Below, in pieces: positions 23,370 through 36,100 of a stretch of 64,000 nucleotides of DNA; the first letter of the stretch is position 1, and each line of letters begins with the position of its first letter. The notes under the pieces are model-generated. The model saw nothing but the letters and a program-made list of their open reading frames with translations. It was not told where the DNA came from and made no database searches. The stretch covers positions 12,574,290 through 12,638,289 of the forward strand of contig OY744609.1 of assembly GCA_963556255.1 (NCBI GenBank), read 5' to 3'. The DNA comes from Allolobophora icterica. Lineage: Eukaryota; Annelida; Clitellata; Crassiclitellata; Lumbricidae. The position numbers and the translations under genes are program-made.

Positions 23370-23821
23370 GGTCATCCATAAAGGACGTCCGCAATGAGGG
23401 GAGGAAGGAGTCATTCAAATGCGGACAAGGGGGAGGGAGGGTTGTGACCAGTGCGGACGTCCGCATCTAAACTTTAAAATTTGATAGTTTTTTAAACACC
23501 ACATTGTTTTCGAAAGACGAAAAGGTCAGTGAAGTGATTGCTTAAAACCACTTGCATGGTATAACCTTTACTGAGACTTTAAGGAGGCTTTTATTACTGC
23601 ACATCCTGCTATATGAAACCCGAACCCGGCGAACTGTCACTTAAACGCCCACACTGCACAGGAACTGTGGAATAATTGTAAAAATAATGATGATGACATT
23701 AAAAATTGGCTTAGACTCTGTCCGCAAACCGGGAGCTAGGGAGGGTAAGGTCAAATGCGGACAAGGGGGAGGGAGGGGTCCAAAGTAGGTAATATTTTGC
23801 AGACGTCTTTTATGGACGACC
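23370..23821. mobile_element. inverted-repeat DNA element, superfamily unresolved
   Basis: GGTCATCCATAAAGGACGTC at the left end and GACGTCTTTTATGGACGACC at the right end form TIRs of about 20 bp. Inside, AAATGCGGACAAGGGGGAGG occurs twice in the same orientation near the two ends. The target duplication is unclear, so I do not assign a superfamily. There is no transposase frame. Confidence 0.75.
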
Positions 23822-24519
23822 ATTAAGTATGATATAGTTCCAATGCGAGGGTGACTAACACAACCCCACTGTTAAGTCCACTTTCCCTATCACCCCCCAA
23901 TTAACTTCACTCGGACCAAAACAAACAACCCAACCGCCCAATTTTCTAGACCATTCTCCCCACAATCATGCAGCATACCTATTCACCCAACCTACCGTCT
24001 GTCAATACGTCATTCCCTGAATCGTAAAAACGAACCTCTTGATTCCTCCATCCTATGCTTTAATCCTTCACTCACTCAACCAATCACACCTTCAATCACT
24101 CAATCAACCCAACCAATCGTCAGTCAACAAGCCCGGCCAGCCAATAGGCAGTAAAGCCAGCCAATAGGCAGTAAAGCCAGCCAGTCAACCGAACCTTTCA
24201 GCACAAACATCAAACGTAAGACACAACTTAAAACAAAATTTATTACAACATAAAATCTCCAGTCGGGAGTCATCGCCAAAAACGACCTCTACAAAGCAAA
24301 CACACAAAGATGATGATGACGACGACGACGATGATCAGAAGGACCAGCAGGAGGAAGAGGCGGAGGACTTACATGGTTCATCGAGTGCATTACGTCATCG
24401 TGCATCTAAATATAGCCACAGAAACAACTGAAGCCTTAAAAGTTATGTCCTGAACTGCAGAACAAATTCTGCCAAAATGTTTACCAATATTAACGTCTGA
24501 TAAGAAAGCCACTGTCGCC

Positions 24520-24910
24520 GTGGTCTACATTCAGACAGTTTCAGCAATAATAGTAAGAATATTTTTGCAATACTAGCCAAGCAGTTGTGACAATAGTAGC
24601 CAGAAATGTTGTACAATAATAGCCAGACGGTTCTAAGAGCCATATAATTCAGACAGTAAGAGCCAGAAATTTTCCAACAAAGATAATACTGTAGCCAGAT
24701 CTTTCAGAAAGTCAGATAAATTCGCCAAATATTTAGACAATAATAGTCAGAATTTTAAATAACTAACTAGTCAGACAAAAATTCCGACAATATTATGACA
24801 ATTTAGTCAATATTAAGACAATTCACACAGCATTAGCCTGACAAGATACCAACTGACGCTCAAGAGAATGATAACTAAACAATGTCAATAATAGCCAGAC
24901 ACCTTAAACG
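24520..24910. repeat. degenerate ~20-bp AATAATAGCCAGA repeat
   Basis: Loose repeats of ACAATAATAGCCAGAAATTT-like units. 24910-30120 is AT-rich DNA without a recognised gene. It may include the 3' UTR of UNC119, and AATAAA on the - strand occurs at about 26595 and about 24239. Confidence 0.5.
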
Positions 24911-27900
24911 GTAAAGTCACAAGATGTCAGGCATTAGATGACATTGAGTGTGCTTTGAAGCCAGGCAGTCACAGTGCTAATGTTTGTCTCATCTTCTGGC
25001 AGTTGACCTTCTGGATGACCTGACCTGATTATGGCTTGGTTTTGATGAGCAGTCGGTTGATGCCTTGTGCATAAGATACCAGCACAACAGAAGTTTCTAA
25101 ATCATAATAATACTAATCTGGCCACGCCTGTATCTCGCAGAGATTGCTTTTAAGAAAGATTGATGATATGAAGCAACAAAGGCATTCCTCGTTCCTGACC
25201 AATCTAAGTCCTCTCTTGCCAAACTACAATGATAAACCTCCAAAATCTCAAAACTCAACTACTTGAGCACTTTACACTTCTTGCAAATAATTGTGACAAT
25301 TTAACACAGCTCTTCACTAGCCAACTACTGCCCAAAATATGTAGTCAACTACTAAACACTTCTGAACTGTCCACATCATCACAACTGCCTCATACTCCCC
25401 TACCCAACTGCAATGGACTCCCGACTCCGGTGAACTGCCCACTCTAATCTGATTGCCCAACACCCACACGTACTGCCCAGTTACTTACTGCAACCTCCTG
25501 CACTACCTGAATTTCTTGGTACTGCCCAGATAACTGCCTTAATTCAGTAGCTCCAACTGCCTGGCTAACCATGACAGTCCGATTCACTTGTATAACCATC
25601 AGTTTCTACCATATCCTTAGCCTGACTGAACTGCCAAAGTCTTTCGACTGCCTCCGCGTGCCACTGCCTGAATAAATATCTCTGCCATAGCCTTCCTCTG
25701 GCTGGCCACAACTTCCTTCCTCCTAACTTCCCTGTAATATCTGATCTGCCAAAGGTTTTGACTGGCCCCAAGACTGCACAAAATCAACAGCAATATCTGT
25801 GAAGACATAAAAAGCATGTCATCTCCATCTACAAAAAATATTGAAAGCCAAGTGCTAACTAAGATACAAATCATAATCATATGTAACAATTAACATTCTA
25901 AGTTTTATAGGCCAGCATGCCCATTTAAACATTTGATGGGGTTCCAAAGGAGGGAATATGGATCCCCTAAGTACATGTTGGAATTTATATTAATTCTTTA
26001 AGCAACCATATATAAAACATTCATGTTCAAATACGCGGTTACAAGGCTACTGTACTTTACAGCATATGCTCGTTATGATAATGCTCAGCTTCTTATGCAC
26101 CTATCTCAAGAAAATGTCTTCGGCAATGCGGTCCTCAAGTTCACAATCTGTTCTCTGACGTCCAACTAAGACAACCGCATAAAGACAACAGGCAACCTTC
26201 CAGTATGCAACAGGCAACCCTTCCAGTATGCTCGACATGGCTCAACATCAAACTTATACCATGCAGTGAAATTCCACAAGGCTAGTTAGACAGCGCCTCT
26301 GGGGGTTTCTAAAAGGACGCTTTATAATTAGCAAAACAGTGCTATATAAACAGCCATATAAATACAAAGGTTAAGCAGGAACAGTATAGACCATTACTAC
26401 ACCATCACCCGACACGTGGTAGTGCCAGTCCCAAGCCTGGAGAATGCAGGAGGGTGAGACACCAATCAGTTTTCCTAACCAACCAACAGTGGACCAATCA
26501 GCTGTTACCTGTTTTGAACAAGACCATTTCTTTCGGGGTAGAATAAACGTTCCGATTTGGAATTTCGACAAGCACAACATTCTCAGTACGATCACTTTAT
26601 TCAAAACTACCACGACAGCAAAACACATGGGGCGCTAGCGAGCGGGGTAAAAAAAGACATCGACAATAACAAGCGATATGTAGCCGCGCTTTAGTATACA
26701 GTGTGGTCCCATCCAATTCAAAAAAGTACGGCTGAAAAAATCACAGCCTCACAAATCATTTTGTCACCTATACCCTGTAAGCAACTCCGTCAAGAAAGCC
26801 GTATACCGCGATACAGCAAAGCCAGGAAGTCATAGAATAACAAGCACTCTTAACCACAACTCTTGAAAGGCTGCAAAATGAGTTACACACATGTCTAGCT
26901 ATGGTACACTACATTATCTAGACCTGAAAATTACATTAACTTGCCTAGATATCATAAAGTTATGACATCGACTACAAAAAGTGAGGGCTTCTGGAAACAA
27001 GTGAACTATACTTGAAATATGGCACATTAACAAGTGCCCTCAAGCTTAAGCACACTTTCAATACAATAAGTACCTTAGAGCCTTATGCTTCATAAATGAA
27101 TTATCAAGTACCTTAGAGCAGTTCCAATATGGATTATTAAGTACCCGATAGCCAAAGTACACTTTCAATATTAATTTTCAGGCTTATTTAAACCTCAGTG
27201 CTAATTATTACTCATTCACTAATTTATTCCTAATTTAAAATCTGCCACAAAATATATATATATATTATAGTTCACATAACCAATATCATGTATACTAACT
27301 TAACATATTAAGCAGTGGAAAATGTTTGAAAAACAAAAAATTTAAATTCAGATAGAATTTCAATTCAAAGAATTGTTAAGATATCAGAAGATGCAAGTCA
27401 GCACAGCAACCACAGAGTGAAGAAGAAATCAGTGATATAGAAATAAAAAAAAAACTGTTTACGTGATTTTCATTGATTTATTTTCTGTATTTAACGAGAT
27501 GATTCAAAATCACGAGATAAAAGAGCAGTGCCATTTGCCTTAGTAATGTTACTTATATAATTTATTATTATTATTGTGGTTACTGCTATCACTATGCTTA
27601 TTATTTTTAACCCAAAAGTTAAAATCCAGAGGGTGTAGAAAGCTGTTCTAAGCATGGGAATGCATCTTTGCGATGGCTCATCTTTACAGATGTCTGGCTC
27701 CTCAAATAATCCTGTCGAGCAAACATATTTCAGTGTGATTGCTTCTTGGGTATGTTATAATTATTACAAGTTGTTCGAAAAATTATCATAATTGTTACGA
27801 GTAATATCATTGTCGTTACTTTTACATGTACTAAAATGTGGAATACTGGAGAATTGGTCATCATCTGGCTTCAGAAGACTGGAATGTTGAGCATAGACAA

Positions 27901-30124
27901 TGAGTTTTCTAGAGGTGCTATATAAATGTTCAAGTGCATTACGTTAAATCACATTATATTAAATGTTTCATCACAAAAGCGAGTGGCTCACGTTTCATAC
28001 CGTGCAGTATCAACCTATCATTTCACAAATCGAATGCAACTGGTTAAAACAGAGTTCTGATAACAGACAAAATGTTAACGGACTAAATCATTGAATAAAT
28101 TATTGAATAAATCAATCTCAGGAACTTTCTCTCAACAGACAATTCCAATTTCCACCTACTATCAACAGCATACTACTTAGATCATGGCAATTTCTAACAG
28201 GACATCAAAAAACAGCATATCAAATATATCCACAGATCAAATAACATTAAACATCTGACTTTGGATAACAATTAAATTGCCACAAAACTGAATTAATTAC
28301 TAACAAAAAACACACATTAATCTCATACTTGTAAAACAGTCTGAGGATACGATAGAAGAAGAATTTTGTGAAATGAAACCAGTATTGACCCATTCTGTCA
28401 TTACACAGAATCAGTGCAAAGTAGACAAATGTATTCCAAATTATCACATGTGGATCAGGAAGCGGCAACTAATTTCAACAATATTCATCTTTAGGCTTAT
28501 AGATGAAATATTACAGCAAAATGAAACCCTTTTTACCTTTAAAAATTTAGCAAATTCCATAAATACAGTACTTGGAGAACATCTCAACATATTTACAAAT
28601 GAAGTTGAAGTGCTATGCACAGGTTACAGGTAAGTTTACTGATTAAACTGAAAGCAGGCAAGACAGAAATGATATTTACTTCATTCTAGATCTGTCATAT
28701 AGAAGACTTAGAGGAAACCACAAACCATCCACCCATCCATTCAATCCTTCCATCAATCTTTCCATATTTTAATCTAACCCACACTGATACATCCAATCCT
28801 CACCCAATCCCTCACCCGTTACTCCAGCCAGCCTACACATACTTGGCTAAATGGACGGCTAAACTCCGTGCAACAGTACATTTTAGTGGCCGACCACCTA
28901 AAATGGCCACATCAATCACACAGGTTACGTTAAGTAATCGGGCAGCGATTTCTCTTACTACCCAATGATTAGTTTCAAACAGGAGACTAGTCAAAGCCGC
29001 TGAACTGTTTCAAAATGAATGACTGAATGAATCAATGCATGCAGTATGGAATGGAATAGATAGCAGAACCAATCAGCACAGTTATACTAAGACAAATATT
29101 AAAGCTTCATATCTCGCAAAACCTTTAAAAATTACCAGCAAATAAACAATATTAGGTCAAATTTTCTTATCATAAAAATAACTATACACATTTTATAACA
29201 CAAAAATGGAATTATATACTTTAATTGAAATCCAATTTAACTTTTCTTTTAAGAACAAAAAACGCTTTATGTACTATAAGGATAAGAATGTTTAGCTAGA
29301 CAAAACAGCATGCGTAATGAATCATAATTTTCTTTTATCAAATGTTCATCAATTAACAAGCAATACAGAAAATGTAAGCAAAATTAAAATACTTCAGTAC
29401 AGTTACATGAAAACATATGTTAGAGTTTGTTAACGAGTGATCTTAACAGAAAGAATATTTAAGAGATTTGCACTTAAAGATGTGTAGGCAGTTTGGCAAC
29501 TTATTTAAATCTAGTTAGTCGCTATCGGCGATTACCGGTAACTTAAAGCAACAAGAAGGCAACAAATTTCTAGCATTCACAAGTGTAATGCAATTCAATG
29601 TACTCTGATAAGAATTATTGTTTCACATTTATACAGCCTCAGAATCAATGGAACTAACCTGCCTAATGTTGCTACCAACTTGGGAGAAATAATATTTAAG
29701 CCATGCACCCCATTTCAAGGCAACTGCTCAACCAATTGACTACAGCATCACATTTTAATCTGATGTAACAAAGCCTGCAGGAAGACCAAGGTTGGATGGA
29801 TATTGGATAAGCATACCAGTAACACATGCCTATGAAACAGCGTCTTAATGGTATTGACAGATAGTGCTCCTGTTCAACGATTCAAATCAATCCCGCAAGT
29901 TCACTTAATCAAGCAGAGTAACACAGAATAATTTCTTCAAGTGGTAAACTCGAGGGCAAAGAAGAAAAGGACGTGGATCTGTAAATCCAGCTCAAAGAAA
30001 AACCTGTGTGTCACAAACGCACAACTACAAAACTGAACAGTCAAGGGAAAACACAAAATAATAATAATATACAGCGGTATAACATAAGCTTGTGATGAAA
30101 TGTGCTGCACGACCGCGCGTGTCA

Positions 30125-33100
30125 CTAGGCCTGTTGTAGGTTTCCATTGTAGCCGTAGTCGGCCTTGTTGTGCATGATCAGAACGTCATCTACGAAGTAG
30201 AAACTGTCGGAGCGAGTTTCGTACGGACACTCGATCATCTCTTGCACTGAGCAAAACAGAAACCACGATCAATGATCGTATAAGTTTGTTGGATAATGCA
30301 AAAACTAGTAGAGGCATGCCATAATTAAGGCTGCGATTAACCAGAGATTAACCGTTAAGAACCTTAGATGTAACTTGCTAGATATATAATTATATATAGA
30401 TTAATAAACTGTCACCATCGCATTACATTACAGGTCCAATTAGTACGTCACAAACGGGAACTTCCCAACAATGCCTCACACTATTTTTCGTTGAAGATAC
30501 ATTTCCCCACACATACTGCTTCCCCCATGGCAGGCCCTTAGCCAGAAATAAAGAGTAGGGTGTCCAAAAGCATTCAAACTCGTGACCACCCGATGCCGTG
30601 AGCGTATGAAGTCGCGACCGCCCGATGCCGTGACCGTACGAGTCCGACTGCAAAAGTCTGCAATGCCCCTACACTGAATGACTTTTGGGTTTTGATCACA
30701 ATTGTAACAGTTTTGTTTTATATACAATGATACAAACAACAATCTGTTGAGTTCAGATTGTAATTTTTAATTCCTTTATTTTATTATTATAGCCTAGGGA
30801 ACAGTCGTTACTTGTTATCAATCCAAACCCTTATAATTATTCATAATGTCAAGGTATTTATATATTCAAATCAGTTACCAATTACCATGAAACAAACTCC
30901 TCTAATTGGCACTTAATTACACGTATCCTAGATCATAAATAGCTGCTAGAGAAGTTTATCTTGTGTAGGAAAAGGAACATCGTTACACAGATGAAGGGGA
31001 ATGGATTATACATTGTAGCCTATCACATTTAGGACGTCGCGTCCATGCACAATTTATGCCCGTCCAAAATGATTTTCAGCCGTCCAAAGGACGGGTGGCT
31101 GGCTAAGGGCCTGCCCCACGGGTCTTCTTTCCCTCCCCAATTCTGCCAATTGTGCAGTACAGAGGTCTATTCAGAAGCAAGCTGGGTCTGCAATTCAAAT
31201 ATTCCAGGTTCACAGGTGCTGTGTAGACTCTGTAGAATGACCGGTTACTTACCTCGCACCTCAGATCCAGATTCTACCGACCTTGGTTCGTAGAAGTGCA
31301 ATAAATACAAATAATCACAAAAACCGAAAGTGCAAAGTCTCAATCGACGTACTGTCTTCCTTTGACATTTCCGGAAATTCGTAGATGTGTTCCATTGTGT
31401 TCCGTGTCTGAGGAATGAGATAGCCGAACTCAAAGTCAAAACTCTTCAGCAACCGATCGCGGAAATAGTGTCTTTCAATCATGCGGAACTTCTTAACCTC
31501 CAGATCACCAATTGTGAACTCAACCCTACAAGACAGTACCATTTCATCCAATCACTTCTGTAATATTAGCAAACCGGATTTCACTCTATACGTGTATGTA
31601 TAATTTCGAACTGTATGATATTGTTCAATGTAATCAATTGCATGTATCAGTAAGTCGCACTGCTTGCAACATGAGATGCATTGGCGACACTTTTTCAGCC
31701 ATTTGCTATAGATCATACAGACCTCCTTGTATTCATGTCCCTATATTTGGTCCGCAAAGGTTCACCAGTCACTCTAGTACAGAGTAAAACGGGGAGGCGA
31801 CCTGACCGACGTCTCTGTTGAGCGTAGACTCGGATCCGACCTGGGCTGGTGAACCAAAGTCCTCCGTGCCCACCTTCTCGTGGTGCGGACCGTTGGTACC
31901 CTTCCTAGGAAGGGGAACGAACGGGCACGGCAGGCAAAACCAGGGGAAGGCAATGGCAAACCACCCCTGTTAACTTGCCAAGAAAATCGTCATGACGAGA
32001 GGAGATTGGAGTTGAGAATGAAGAGTCGTTAAAACAAACTGCGACAAGAATGAAGCTAAGGTTCTTTGGACATGTTATGCGATCTGATGGTCTGGAGAAG
32101 GAAATGATGCTGGCGTGCGGTGAGGGGAGGAGAAGACTGGGTCGCCCAAGGAGGAGATGGATGGATGAGATACAAGATGTAACTGGCATGAATTTGGCGG
32201 AATTGAGAGACTTGTCATCGAATAGGAGATGGTGGAGTGTGTTCACCAGGACGGTCGCTAGAGCTCCACGAGCTGACAGCACAAGGTGACAAGGTGATAT
32301 TTGGCTGGAAAATGTTCAGTAATTGTTTGTATGAACCACTGAGAGACAAGTTACTCTTCTACATCCTGCCACACTAGTATCAGCATGCACTAACACTGGA
32401 TTGTCTCTACACTTCAGTTAGGATCACCTAGCTTCAGTTGCAGTAGGTCAAACCCATGTCATTGTAAACGTGTCCATTAGGGTGGCTCAGAAAAATTATT
32501 CTCTTATTTTGTTAACTCTCACCCTCTCATAATGTTCCAAATAAATAAATAAAATTTCCTGTGAAGTTTGTGATTTTTAGGATGATGTTTAGGGGTGCCT
32601 CTTGGCAAGTGTAGTTTTACATAGGCATGTCCTATTCGTACAACGCCGCTAATTAGTATTAAGTCTAAGCAGTGAACACACTGTATTCATTGTCTACTGT
32701 CTAGCAGTGCACGCATTATTAACCACAAGCAGGTGAGAAATCAGACACAGACACAGTAATCAACAGCTAATTAAAGGATTATTAAAGTAAGTTCTGAAAA
32801 TGGTTCTAGTCCGACATAGCCTTCAACATAAAAAACACATAATACAAAAAGACTGTCTACTGTTAAACGCCAATGTTTAGCATTTCAGTCCGGCCACAAC
32901 TGTGGATATCTTAGAGTCTATGAACAACTTTTTATGCTCAGCAACTACTTGAAGGAGAAAGTGTTTCGGTTCTTCGTTTCTGGTCAGATCAGCATTAAAC
33001 TCATGAATCAGAGTCACACATCTTTCTGCCGTGTCGTTTACAACTTTCAGTGCCTTGACATATTTCAGCGCTGTTTTGAAATCAGAATTGTAGCACCACA

Positions 33101-36100
33101 GACCAAGATCAATCTTAAGGAATTCAGCTCAATGCTGTGAAGAATTGAATACTCTGCTGAGTGACAAAAGAGGTTAGAACATTTAGATTCCTGTTTGCTG
33201 AAAGATCACCCATCATGGTGATTCGTTTTGTTGGATTGCTGTTTCCAAGAGGCCAACTGTTAATTGCATTCACCATTCCTCATTTCACTTCAAGAGTGAC
33301 AAACGGATCAAACATTGCAAGGCATATGATTTCTTGATTCAGATACCCCAATAGCTTCTGCACCGCACCATAAAATATGACCTTATTTACTGCAGACTAT
33401 TGCAACCTTTCCAGAAGCAGCAGGTCATTAATCGGAACCAAAGCTTGGATGTATCCACCATTCCACCTGCTATTGTAAAGTAGAGAAGCTGAAGTAGACC
33501 ATGTTCTTCTTTGGCTGTCAGCTTAAACTGGACAACATCTGCCTGGATAAGACCTAACATTGAGATTTTGAAACCGTATAACAAGCACGCCATCCATTTT
33601 GCTCGGTGGAGTCCAGCTGGAGTACTGAAATGAATTCCACTTAGAGGGGTGCCTCTCAGAAATATGATGACACGAATGAGCAGTTCCTGGTAACCTTCTC
33701 GTGGCTGAGTTTCCTGAAGTTGCTGTTCAACAACATTCAAAACTGCAGCTCTTTTGCCCGGTTTGATCTCTCTTGTGACTTCAACATCATTTAAAACCTG
33801 GACGGAAAGCAACTTGATCAATATCAGCCTGCAGGAGGATTGGAAACGTTTGACCGTCTGCATATCTGGTCCAGAAGAAGGAGCTAATGTCAGTGAACAG
33901 ATCTTAACCAGGATTATCTCATGCATATGATGCCGACAGGCAAAAGATAACAGACGTTTGCCCAACTTCTCCTCCATAAGAGTGCGTGCACCTGATTTAA
34001 GACATGTGTTCGACGACATGATGTCGAAAGCCATGCCACAGAGGCACAGATGCGTGGCTTCGTACCCCAACCTTCGATAGCTATGAATACTGCAGCGGTT
34101 GTTATTTCTCTGGTCCCATTTGGTATGTATGGAACAGCAAGCAGCTGATCAGTGCCTGCTCCAGATGCCAATACAGGCAAGCATCGGCGTCCACAGGCAT
34201 TTTTAGGAGCGCAAAAATTTTGTAGGGGGGACAATTTTTATGGGGGTTAAAATGTTGTTTTCGCATAGAAAAAAATGTGTATAGAAACAAATTTTAAAAT
34301 AAATAATGATCAAGGACTTACTTTAACAATTAAGTGTTTTTCGCATTGAAACTTGTGCTGGGACTGTTGTAATAATCATTAAAATCAAAAAAATTATTTT
34401 TAAAAAATATTTTCAAAATGGGGGGGCAAATGCCCTCTTGCCCCTTCGGACACCCATGCAAGCAAGCGATCAATTTTAGCTTTTCCGGTCATGTGTGAAA
34501 GAAGTTTACCGTCCCAATGGACTTTTATAGGAACATCTCCAACTTTTGTTGCAAACTCTTCTTTGAGCTTCTATGGCTAAGTACAATCATGTATAGGCAC
34601 CCCTAAATCTATTCAGAAACACCTGAAACTTTGCCATAAATTTTTTATTATTATTTGGAACATAATGCGGGGGTGAGAGCTGCAACTTTTAAGAATTTAT
34701 TTTTTCAGCATTGCCGATGAACCACCCTAGTGTCCATTGCTGCCATCTAACGTATTATTGTATTGTATTTTCTTCGGACATTTATAAAGCGCTTTTAGCG
34801 GGAGAGCCATTCAGAAGCGTTTCCAGTGTATTAAACCAAACTACATTGTTTGGTCAACTTCTGTCAACATTGAGCATTGCAATGATTGCAGCCCTCTACC
34901 TCTAGATGTCAACTTTTGTTGACAACCACCCTCAGCTCCTTAACACTTTAATGACAACAGTGTACCAAAAGCAACTGGGAAACAAATACAGCTCGTTGTT
35001 AAAGTGGTAATGTCAACTTCTGTCGACAACAGCCTCGAAAGTGTTTTAACCCAAGCACCATTCCTTTTCTTACAAACACATATTAGTCACCGTTAACAGG
35101 TAATTCTAAAACATGTCAGGCAATTTTAATCTACAGTTGAACTTTAAACTTACGTGGCTCCAACAGTTTTCAGTTTCAGAAATTGTGGTGTAAACTGGTA
35201 ACGCACGAAACGTCCAGCATTTGGGTCGGCCTCATATTCAGATCCCTCGTTTTCTAATTAAAGAACAAATGCATCATGGTTACAAACACTTTTAGTTAGT
35301 GGAGTTTCATTAGTGACACAAGAGGGGAAGAGCATGCCCTTCAGCTAACTCCACGAACCAGCCACGGGTATCGGGTGTTTGTGATTTCGCCTCTGTTTCG
35401 CATTTCTGCGTGACATTGCGCATGTTAAAAATATTCATACTAATACTAATTTAACTTCTCTTGACCTCAGCATCATAATCGTAAATTCCAAATAGCTAAA
35501 TTACTACTCTAAAGCTAAGGGCAGGGCACCAGTTTATTCACGAATGCTTTGTTGTATTAGGTGGGTTGTCCAAAGAGCGATGTCCAGTGGAGATACGAGT
35601 CTGATTGCTAGAGAGAGGAGGCAGAGCAGCTACTATAGCGTGTTTCGCCGAGGACGCGAAAGCTTGGAAGACGAAGGATCGGATGATTTGGAGTAGGAAT
35701 TTTGAAGATGCGAGACTTCAACTTGGAGTGGAAAGCCTGTGAGGTGTTAAGTAGAGGAGCGCATGAGGGCAGATGGCACTCCTCTCGCTCACTGCCTGAT
35801 CTTCCCAATGGTGAGCAATCAGCAAGCTCAATTTAACACTGAGTTTGCTACTGTGTAAACAAGGCACAGAAATCTTTTAAAAAATTTCAACTCTGGTGGA
35901 GATTTGGGTGTCAGCCTCTTAGAACAAATGATCTGACTATCACACACCTCCTCATTAATGATAACCTGACTAAGATCTCTTATCAACTGCACACTACTGG
36001 TTTAATTAATAGAAATGTATGAACAACTAAACTGGTATTCATGAAGGTATGAAATACAAAACTCAAGTGCTAAAATTATAAATACACTAAACAAACTGTA

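Larger units (their letters stand above)
32478..34729 (-). mobile_element. full-length hAT-like transposon with a decayed transposase
   Basis: The ends TAGGGTGGCTCA and TGAACCACCCTA are inverted (11 of 12 match). They are flanked by perfect 8-bp duplications GTGTCCAT (32470-32477 and 34730-34737). Subterminal similarity extends further: CTCACCC near both ends and a shared ATGTTCCAAATAA. The 2252-bp element holds one broken protein frame on the - strand and a nested 275-bp insertion. It lies in an UNC119 intron in the same orientation as that gene. Confidence 0.85.

Noticed and set aside
28373..28633. 86-codon + frame in the AT-rich region
   Set aside because: No recognised family and no splice partners; expected by chance at this length.
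33387..34070. 227-codon - strand frame as a functional gene
   Set aside because: It lies between TIRs, begins after a frameshift relative to its upstream half, and the family N-terminus is interrupted by an insertion; a pseudogene.
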